From positions 1 to 21,927 of the forward strand of contig LRSR01005982.1 in assembly GCA_001579985.1 (NCBI GenBank): DNA of 21,927 bases, read 5' to 3'. The notes below the pieces were generated by a model. It did not search any database and was not told the origin of the DNA. It saw only the letters and a list, made by a program, of their open reading frames with translations. Position 1 is the stretch's first letter. Each line of letters starts with the position of its first letter. Source of the DNA: Hypsibius dujardini (taxonomy: Eukaryota; Tardigrada; Eutardigrada; Parachela; Hypsibiidae). Position numbers and translations under genes: made by a program. Below are positions 10,054-19,300 of this stretch, one piece after another.

Positions 10054-13000
10054 TTAATCATTGAGTGAGTTCTGCTTCAACAACGCTTCACTGATCCTAA
10101 TCGCAACTTTGATCATCACACTTTCGTCGCAGATTTTCCTCAAACCGGCCAACTCTTCCGCTAGCGCCTTTTGTGCTTCTTAGGAAGATAATGAAAAGTT
10201 TTACATGCCAACTGCCGACCTATTAATCATTCATGTCGGCAAATATTTCAGTTCTAAATCTTAAAGAGACCTCGTCAAATTTCCGTTTCAGTTTGTTATG
10301 CCTCTTCAAAGCAACGAATCCCGCTGGGTCCTCCTCAACAATATAATTGTCAACCTGGATGTGAAAAATTAAAACCGCCACTATGAACATAATAACGGCA
10401 TGAACCTACGCTGTACTTATTGCGTATTACTATTTTCAGAGAGTAACCAACAATGCATGCGCTATTTGAGTGTAATTATCTTTTTTCTTAATAGGTTGCA
10501 ATTAATGGCTGTTTTGGTGCAATCCCACTATAATATCTTGCTGATTATGGTATTTAGAATAAACATAAATAATTCAACAGTAAATCTGCTGCCAAATTGT
10601 CAGCGGTCCCCTAATAACTTTAAATTGCTACTAAATAAGGTTTATTGCGGAAGGATGCGGCATTTACATCCGATTGTAGAGGTACCTCCGTCACTGGTTC
10701 TATGATAGCTTCATCGAGGAGTTCTTCGACGTTTATCCAATCTTGGCCTTCATACCGGGTGCGGGAGAACTTTTGGCACTACACTAAAATTGCTGAATGT
10801 AACCCTATATGAACTGATAAAAAAAATTTTGTTGTATTTCGAAAGATGTGAAACATTTGCTTGGTTCGACGTTGGGGCAGGAGAAGGACAGGTGTAGTGT
10901 TGTTTAAATAACACTTTTGAATAAAATATATAAAATAAATTTAAATCTTGCGAATACATTAAATAAAATAAAGTTTAAATATATTTAATTAAATCAGCCG
11001 AATTTAAATAAAAATATTATTTAAATAAAATTAAAAGTTTTATTTAAATAACGCATGTTATTTAAATAACATATTTTATTTAAATAACATGCGTTAATTT
11101 AAATATTTCAAAGATTTACTACAATCAACTCATCAAAATGAGGATCGTGGACCGTAAAATGTGCCCTTTTCTTAGAATGTCGAATAGTCTTTTGCATAGG
11201 TCTTTGTCTATAATCACTTTTAGATAGATTTGGAGTCCTATCAGAGCCGTTGATCACTTTTTGGCCAGAAGACGTACGGGTTATTTAAATAAAAAATGTT
11301 ATTTAAATAGCCAGTTTTACGATTTAAAATTTTTAAATATAAATAAAATAAAACGCAAACTTTTATTTTAAATAAAATTATAAATAAAATAAAAAACAAA
11401 TCTGATATTAAATAAAATTAAAAATATATTTTATTTAAAGAAAAAACACCCTTTTTGAGTATATTAAATAACAATTTAAATATATTTAGACAACACTAGA
11501 CAGGTGCTATGCATTGGTTTGTGGCAGCACCTAAAAATTAAGCGTGGCCTGGTTAAAGGTAGATTTTGCCAAGTTCGCTGATTCAGATCAAAACTGATTC
11601 GCATTTCTCAAAGCAGAGCGTGAGCAAACAAAAGTTGAAACACGTAAGTTGTAGTAATTTAATGGGGCTATCCCATGCAAAAGAAAAAAATCAATTTGAC
11701 GGCAATTTCGGTTTTGAGAAAAAAGAAAATCTCGCAGGGTCAAGTTCAGCCAGTTTTTTAAATCTGCGTCCCTAACTTTAGACTAAGACTGGAGACCTAA
11801 AATGTAACAACGAACACTATTTTTTAGTAAAGAAATTGGTGTAATAATTTGGCTCTTTAATGTAATTGAAATTATCCCAATCACGTAACAACTGAGAAAG
11901 TTATTAGCGTAGACCCGTACTTCCACTTTTGAGTCTGAAAAGTTTTACATTTTTTTTAAAAAGGTCTCCTTCAATTTAGTGGCACAGGATTTATTGAATA
12001 TTTCTGATTTTTTTTGTACAGTACACTAACATAGATCTATAGTTTGCCGTTTTGGCTTTTTAGATTCGCTTTAAAGTTGAGGGAGATCTGAAATACGGTC
12101 TATGGGACAAATTATAACAATTTTGGTCCTTGGGTTTTCCGAAACAACTTCTGATTCAACAACCTGAATCTCGATTTTGAAAGTGATTCGGATAGCCATC
12201 AAAGTGGGCTTTCTAGTGCAGAAAATATTTTATCGATAGCACACACAGAGTTCAGGCAGGGGCCTGCAAAGGCCAGTGCCAAAAGCTTTCCCGCACCTGG
12301 TAGTCGGTGCGATCCAGACCCTGTATGATAAAACAAAATTACTGAAGTATCAGGGAGATGTTTAACCAATAACAGGTTATGTTTTGGAGAGGTCTTCGCC
12401 CAAGTACTTACTTGAGGGAGCGGGGCAACGCTCAGTATACTTAATAGTGCTTCAAATCAGTCAAATAATCAGTTTTTTTACTCGACTAAAAGTTAATTAA
12501 GGAAGATAATAGTTGTTTCATGGAGTCACTATAAATTTCGCAAGAGTGGGGGCTAAAATTTTGAGGCCTGCGACATGTGAAAGCTCGCCCCCTCAACCGG
12601 CAGGGGGCGGGGCTCAAAAATTTGTTTGCCATTAATCTCACCTCCATCAATGGTAACTCGAGCTTCAGAGTTAAAATGCGTCCTCGTCGCCTCAGGATGA
12701 TTTGGTTGGAGTCGGACCGCAAGAGTGTTCACACAAGTAAAGGCCTTTATTCCTGATAGGAAACAATTAAATATGCACAATACTACAAAATTGTTTGACC
12801 TGAATGCCAATATGTCTGTTTCACTACTGCCACCAAACCGTTGCGGTTTGGCAAACAAACATGCTTAGAGTGTGAATCGGTATTGTACTAACTTTTTTTA
12901 ACGTTCTTGAGGATACCGTAAAATTCAACCGCCTTATTGTTTTTTTTCGCGCACTTAAATCTCCACTGATCGGAACTTCAGCAAATCTTTGGTTTTTTCG

Positions 13001-13081
13001 GAGCAAAAGCGTGTCGTAGCGGACATAATAGACAGGTGCTGCAATCTGAATTTTGGCAGTCAGAGTGTTTGTATCGACCAT
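10054..13081 (-). CDS. Unrecognised ~202-aa protein gene, six exons, exon 4 split by a transposon
   Basis: Exons in coding order on the - strand: 13081-12917, 12744-12642, 12567-12530, 12320-12303 continued at 10752-10668 (the two halves of exon 4), 10354-10271, 10167-10054. Counting one copy of the TA target site, the sum is 609 nt and the frame closes at TAA 10054-10056. Exon 1 starts MVDTNTLTAKIQIAAPVYYV. Exon 4 reads GLDRTDY then EGQDWINVEELLDEA, exon 5 VDNYIVEEDPAGFVALKRHN, exon 6 ALAEELAGLRKICDESVMIK. The C-terminal half is rich in E, K and L and looks helical or coiled-coil. No signal peptide or membrane segment is seen, so a soluble intracellular protein is likely. The exon 1/exon 2 junction is uncertain; an alternative acceptor puts exon 2 at 12752. 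The transposon either disables the gene or is spliced out as a new intron. I do not recognise the family. Confidence 0.6.
10755..12300. mobile_element. TA-target DNA transposon, non-autonomous, 1546 bp with nested insertion
   Basis: The left end CCGGGTGCGGGAGAACTTTT and the inverted right end CCAGGTGCGGGAAAGCTTTT pair over 26 bp (both continue GGCACT) with three mismatches. The ends are flanked by TA at 10753-10754 and 12301-12302, the target duplication of Tc1/mariner-like and related elements. Joining the outside sequence through one TA gives a continuous coding exon of the - strand gene, which independently confirms the boundaries. No transposase reading frame is seen inside. Without the nested element the length is about 934 bp. 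Confidence 0.85.
10895..11498. mobile_element. hAT-like non-autonomous element nested in the TA element, 8-bp target duplication
   Basis: The ends TAGTGTTGTTTAAATA and, inverted, TAGTGTTGTCTAAATA differ at one position. Both sides are flanked by the same eight bases GACAGGTG (10887-10894 and 11499-11506), the target length of hAT transposons. The interior is mostly ATTTAAAT / TTATTTAAATAA low-complexity sequence around a less AT-rich core (about 11110-11280). It contains no coding capacity. Confidence 0.85.
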
Positions 13082-13495
13082 GATTAGAATTGTTTGAATA
13101 AGAGAAGCCGAAAGATCATATTTATTGCCAAGCCTAATTTTTTACCAGCGCAAAACCACAATGATTTTCACGAGATCCACAATCTAAAAGTGCATCCAAA
13201 AGAGTGATGTTTCGAGTTCTTAAATTTTCGCTTTTTTGGAGGACGGGCTAGTCACTCACAGTCACACAATTTGTTCTTCTCAAGGACGCTGGTCAAGTTT
13301 ATGAGTAGTCTTCTTTGTCTGACTGATTAGTGCATGCAATTCGGTGAAGTTGCGCAATCGCGAGTGTGTTGTTTGGAGTGGGTGCAGGTTGTGGCGTGCA
13401 GATCAGTTGCACTTCACAGGTCGTGGAAAGGTTGCATCTAAAGTATTGGGTAAGAATGTATTATTAGGGACCAAGCAGAATCTGAAACTTTCTCT
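13082..13495. other. Region upstream of the - strand gene, possible shared promoter
   Basis: About 250 bp after the - strand start there is a short + strand frame (ATG 13334, MQFGEVAQSRVCCLEWVQVV) and a GTAAGAA donor-like site at 13450. It could be a divergently transcribed first exon, but nothing supports it beyond openness. The stretch 13631-13914 shows nothing else recognisable. Confidence 0.25.
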
Positions 13496-13630
13496 GCTTC
13501 GGCGCTACGCTGCTCTAGTGCTCCGGTAATCCGGCAATTTGGCATTCCGTGGGTTGGGTGTTCCGGTAATCCGGTGCTCCACTGTCTCACCTCAGGCTGT
13601 TCTGACGCTTCGGCGCTCCGGCGCTCCGTT
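13496..13630. repeat. Degenerate GC-rich short repeats
   Basis: Permuted copies of GGCGCTCCGG, GGTGCTCC and TTCCGGTAATCCGG, e.g. CTCCGGTAATCCGG and later TTCCGGTAATCCGG, and CTTCGGCGCT twice. Clearly more GC-rich than its surroundings. The reading frames here follow the repeat. Confidence 0.5.
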
Positions 13631-13914
13631 ATATCAGCTGTTGCAGAATTTTTGCAAGCGGCATAACAAAAAAGGGCGATCGCAACGAGTTTACGGCAGC
13701 AAGGAACTATTCATTACTTAAACTAACTGCAGTGATTTATGCCACTCGCCAACACACGCGAATGGAAAAGAACACCATTTAATACTATTGCAAAAGCGGA
13801 CACGGTTTACGTATAAACAACAAGGTCAACAAAAGTAATAATTTAGTAATAGGAATCGGGAAAACGATACGTGCAAAACGAAAAATAGCTTGAAGTACTA
13901 CAGCTATGCCGGGG

Positions 13915-14085
13915 TTACTTTGAGAGTCGCTCTTTAGGTTCTCGTAGGCCATGGGGGTAAAACGCATCAAATGAATTTTGATTGATAGTAATCACAGTAC
14001 TGCACATGTTAAAGGCATTGTTGTCGTTTTTATTAATTTCGTCTTCTTCCCAAAGGGAACTTCGGCATCTTTCCAAAGCTTTCCA
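13915..14085 (-). CDS. Possible terminal exon of another - strand gene (uncertain)
   Basis: After the acceptor GGGATTTTAG the - strand is open for 56 codons: WKALERCRSSLWEEDEINKN through FDAFYPHGLREPKERLSK to TAA. An overlapping frame (13970-13785, MMRFTPMAYENLKSDS...) is also open, so the frame is uncertain. No upstream exon was identified with confidence. Confidence 0.22.
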   Translation of the reverse strand, partial: WKALERCRSSLWEEDEINKNDNNAFNMCSTVITINQNSFDAFYPHGLREPKERLSK

Positions 14086-14383
14086 CTAAAATCCCATTAA
14101 TTCCCTTCAATTGAATTTTATTTTATGTTAATTTTTCAAAAGAGTTTCTTGCCGACTTTATTATTTGATTCTCTGGTGCTGTGGAGTTTTTGAAAATCCA
14201 ATAAATCAATTAGCAGATAAGCCAATTAAACGCGTAATTTTCCCATATAGCTTACCAGAATCCAAAGAGCGACCCTTAAAGTAATCGCGGCACACCTGTA
14301 GTAGTACAACATAAAAAACAATATGGTATTCTGCGAGATAACAATTGTTTGATTGCCTATATGGATATCTGCATGTCTACTTT

Positions 14384-14418
<35 letters not shown>

Positions 14419-14604
14419 GGCTGTCTGTCTGTCTGTCCGTATATCGTGCCCTGCGATCCCTTATCGGAGGGACTCTGTGACTGCGGTCTCCGCGCAGTAC
14501 GGTAAACTTGCTGATATTGCGGCTGTTCCTTCGGCGTCCAGTTGTGCATGTAGGAGGCTCAACTTCCGGATACTGGTTGCTGCTGCTTCGACTGAAGCAA
14601 TTGG
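14086..14604. other. Junction region before duplication unit B
   Basis: AT-rich sequence, the TCTG microsatellite, and a - strand stretch (about 14605-14510) that could encode a helical segment (ASVEAAATSIRKLSLLHAQL) with a weak GTTTAC donor. It is not supported enough to call. Confidence 0.3.
14384..14437. repeat. TCTG tetranucleotide microsatellite
   Basis: About 13 units of TCTG with one GG interruption, located about 170 bp left of duplication unit B. The open frames crossing it in both directions are repeat artefacts. Confidence 0.9.
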
Positions 14605-16289
14605 CAATTCGATAATGTGTGTCGATTAGACCCTTTTAGCAGCCAAGCCAAACTGGTAGAAGTTTCTAAATTCATCAAACTAAGAATCAGAGAAGTGCTA
14701 AAGATAGCGTAAGGGAAACTTTTTCTCCCTGATAATTCCTCAGCGCGTTCGCCGCGAGATCCTACTCTTTTCTTTGATCTGCAAGAGCCGAAAAAGATCA
14801 CATTGTGAACATCAAACCTATTGTAATCTAAAAACTGCATTTTGAGCGCTGTGTTTGGTGTTTTGTTGAAAATCGACCTTGAAAACAACGCGGAAGGTTT
14901 AGCTATTACGGTAAATGAACGAAAACTCTCATTTTTAAGAGTGTCTGGGAAAACTGGCGGATCTTTTTTTCTGGCGGTGATTCGATGAAAATGTGTTTAA
15001 GGTGATCGAATGACCAAAGATTTTTCAAAGTTTGTTTACGCTTGAGCACTTTTGAGAAACGATGAGAAGCTTGGATCTGTTCGATTTTCGATAACTTGCG
15101 GATTCACAGGGACAAAACGTCGATTTGGTGCTTCTCGGAGAGGATGGAAAAATCATAAACAAAACTAAATTAAGGCAGATCTTTTATGATAAAACGAAAG
15201 AGAAAAAAATTCTCTATCGAATAAGTGGTGACCTATTTTCCCCCTGCTAGAGGGACGGAGCAACATGTCGGGGAAGTTAGTCTCAAAATTAAGTTTCCAC
15301 GGGGTATTTTTTCGTTAATTCAGCCAACGAATATGCGGCAACATCTTTCTAGAAGTCACAATTTGGTCACTATAATCAATCACAGCGCCACAGGCTGCAC
15401 TAGTTTCGAATTCCGATTATGCAGAATTGGTATTGTTCTACACGCTACATCCCGTTTTCCACGAAGCATGACGCTAATCCGGACGTACAAAAACACGAAA
15501 TCAAGAGTTATTTAAATTAATCTCCTCAGGCGAGCATGATCCAGGTGTTTGTAGGGTCGCACCTCTTTCGCGAGTGAAGCCCCCTCTCCTTTTTCCCCTT
15601 CGATGGATGGACAGGCACTCTACCTCTATCGCTCACTTTGTCACACAACACAAAAGAACTTTTTTTATTTCATATAAAATTATTTTCGTCGTACACGTAG
15701 AACAGCGCGAACACAGTGCACCTTTCACTCGGGGGGGGGGGGTTTGCGTCATCGCAATCCGTTACGTTGAGGACCGGAATTATGCCTGATTACTTCCTCC
15801 AGCAAATACTGGATAAGTATTCATCCCTTCAGGCGTCTGCTTCAGTCCAAACATTTCGTCGAAATCAATGAAAAATCATTGGAAATTTATTCAGACTGTG
15901 TTAGCACTACAAAACGGATCAGCTGATCTAAGTACAGAAGAGTTAATGTAATCGTAGCCTATTGAAATAGTACGAGTACTACTTCATTGGGATTGTAGCA
16001 CTGCGAAAAGTGCGCTCAGCTCATGTCGCAGTTTCTGCATCACAAATCTATAGAATCGTCATCACAAAACTATGCGCATACAGATTAGCCAAAAATCGAT
16101 GGGAAACAGATTCGTTCGACAAGGGTGTGTAACAAGGGAACAATACGGCAAATCCCTTTGTTGTTATTTCCAGTGATGAAATTCAACGGTCACGCGGTAT
16201 CCGAGCGCTATCGTGGGATAATTGGTAGACCCGCTGGATGTTTGAGGGGGGGGGGGGGTTACTGTTTCCCGGGATCCATTAGTTTCTTC

Positions 16290-16295
16290 CACGTG
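16290..16295. promoter_or_regulatory. Conserved CACGTG (E-box) upstream of copy B
   Basis: Counterpart of 2712-2717, about 96 bp before the ATG at 16391. A G-run just upstream (16247-16258) is absent from copy A. Confidence 0.3.
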
Positions 16296-16390
16296 CGTGC
16301 TTCATCCTCTGCCCTTCCGTTTTTTGAGTCCTCTTCCTCTTCAAGTTAATATTTATTGTGATCTTTTCGGTTAAAAGTCCCGTAAGAAAG

Positions 16391-19300
16391 ATGATGCTTT
16401 CTACTAAAATAACCCAAAGTTTGCCCAGTCAGTCGTTCTTTCATATTTTATTGCTTCATTTGTGGTGGGGGTCCCGGACTGACGGTACCCTCGTGGGCAA
16501 TGTCACAATTGTTTCCATCACCTCCTACCAGTACCTCATGGTCATCCCGGGCTACGAGGCAGGCATCGACTACGTCAACGCCCGTTTTCCCAACCTCCAC
16601 TTTCAGCACGAATTAATCTTTCAAAAGAGCATCTATTCCTGTGACGTCATTGCGGATTATTCAGTTAATTTCGCGGCGGAATTCTACTATCGAAGGAAAT
16701 GGTCCGCGAGTGACCTGGTTATTTTTAGTGCACCAAGTGAGTCCGGTCATATTTACAGTACTGATTACGGTACTCGGTTTAGAAAAACACTACTTTTTCA
16801 TGTTCAGGAAAAAAGCCCCTTTAAAAACCGTTTAAATGAAAATTTTAAAAGACCCCCTTTAAATTTATTTTTCTGAGTGTGTTGCACGAAGTTCGCTCCT
16901 GATGCCGATTTTTATTTGTCCCAAAAATGCAGTTAAACCCCGGAATTGGGCGGGGTTTCGTTAAGAAATAACAAATAAAACAGCTGCTTTTAAACCAGTT
17001 TATTTGATAATAATGTCCATCACTTTAACATTTGTAATTGACATGAAACATACTAGTTTATCATCTATAAATTACATTCAATGTGATTTCTATGAAGAAA
17101 TGAGCGAAGCAAGATATAATTCCCATAATAGAGTTCAGAAGTTGCATTCTTGCGAATCTTTGTGCCCTGATATTTTAGTTAATATTGTTTCCTCGTAAAA
17201 GCATGAACTTTGCCATAAAATTATGCAGCGACAGTTGAATATCTTTTAATTTCCTGTGAGTTGGGAGCTATTGCAGTTTCGTGTAACATAAATTACGCTT
17301 TTCAAAGTTATGTTTATTAAAGTTTTTATCTTGATTTTATTAAATGCCGTAAGAAGAACACGTTTTCGCTAAGTTGTTCGAATTGGCCCGAATTTTCCCA
17401 ATATTTTTGCGTAAATCCAACAGTCGAGATTGTCTGTACAGAATTTGTGTAAAAATAATTGATTCCCTAGTTTGTAAAAAAAATTTAAAGCTGCCTAAAC
17501 AGGAAGTTAACTGCTTGAATATAGACATGACTAATTGGCCTAATTTCTGTTGATAGTGTGCAGTGGGGAACTTCTTCAGCTTGCTTCTATCACCGGATGT
17601 AAGTTCTGTTTTCTGTTTCTTATTTTAAGTCTGCTCAGTCGCTTCTGCTTATTTAAATACAGTGTTAAAATAAAGAATTTTTGCTTCAGACTGGAACGTC
17701 CCTGTTGTGTCTATGTAAGCTTGCACAATTCAGAATTATTCTTATAAATTAGCTTGACTTGGTGGGCGTAATTTAGTGTGGGTACCAGCCCGACGATCAG
17801 TAACCGGAAAAAATATCCCACCGCTTTGACCACCGCCCCGTTGAACAACTCGGTCCTCGCTAATTTCTTCAAGGCATTTCTGTCTCATTTCGCCTGGACC
17901 ACGTTGTGCCTGATCTGCGATAACAACGACGTCGTCGCCTATTACAAAGCAAACTGCGGCATCATTAAAACCGAACTGAAACGTCCCAAGTTCGATATTC
18001 ACACGGTCACAGTCGACAGCAAAAAAGGTCGTGACACGGTAGATTATGACGCGGCTCTAATCACAGCTGGACAAAGTGCTCGAGGTCAGTTTAATCGGCT
18101 GAGCAAACGTTGCGTTTTTCAGATAATCTCTTCCTTGTTAATCGTTTCCTCAAATTTCTTTTACGTTAATATCGATTTCCCCTGTTGCAAAATTTTAAAT
18201 TCTTCTTCACGGTATCTCGATATATTTTATGCTCCGATCAGTCTTCCTTCTCATTTTATTTATCCATCCGTGTTTTGGCAATTATTATTCTTCTGGTTAC
18301 CTTTTTCTTTCATGTTCTTTTTGGTTTAATTTCGTTCTTTCATTCTGGACATTTGTCAACTTTACCGCAATAAATAAAATAATGATTCGCTGTTTTCGGT
18401 TGCTGTCGAGATTTTCTGTTTTACATTCGGTATCCTTTTTGTGTGCTAGTGGTCATAATCCTCGCTCGCTCGGATGTCACGCGACAATTCATGGTAGGTT
18501 AGAACGGGAGTATGAAGTGAAGGAAAACTTCGGGAAAAAGCGAACACACAAGGATCACCTTAAGAGTCTGTGGAGTCAAATGCTCTCCACTTTATAAACT
18601 CATTATCATCATGAACGCGCGTCTTTTTCAGATTTTCGCTCACAAGAAAAACATGACACAGGGGGATTATGTGAGTTTGCTTGCCTCTGGTACACTCATT
18701 CGACCTTGCTGCCGTCGTCCGTCTCATCGTGAGCTCTTTTTGATAGGTCTTCTTTTATGTGGAGCCGCACACGAAATCGAACCTTCCGGAGTTCCCCAAT
18801 CTCGACTGGCGAACCGGCGACCTTAATGACGAGGTCGAGATTTGTGAAGAACCCCCATTTCTTTTTGTGTTAATATAATACTCTCTCGCGTAATCCGTTT
18901 GAATTATAAGGGGGTGGCAAACTCCCCTGGGGCGCCATTAAGGGTCCAACGGGGGTCTGGACCCCTGGAACTGCAATTTGATCCAAATTTTTATTCTCAA
19001 TAAAAATTATGTTTGGGGTTGAAGTAATTATTGAAAAACTAAATATAATAAATATGTAACAAAGAATTAATAATAAATTAATAATTATTTAAATGAAAAA
19101 TAATAATAAGGAATTAATTTCATCATAAAGTTTCATTGAATGCACATAATTTATTTTCATTTTATTATTTACTTTACCCTCAAAATAAGTTTAAAAAAAA
19201 TAAAATTCTTGATCGAATGGGAGCTCCAGGGGTCCATGCCCCCCGCTGGACCCTCAAGCCCCCAGTGGGGCTTCTTGGTGTGCCACCCCATGGTAATCGA

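Noticed and set aside
14226-14629. Frames rich in TDRQ or CLSV repeats
   Set aside because: Translation of the TCTG microsatellite.
18185-18597. Hydrophobic open frames in intron 4 of copy B
   Set aside because: AT/pyrimidine-rich intron sequence largely missing from copy A; the frames overlap each other and exon 5.
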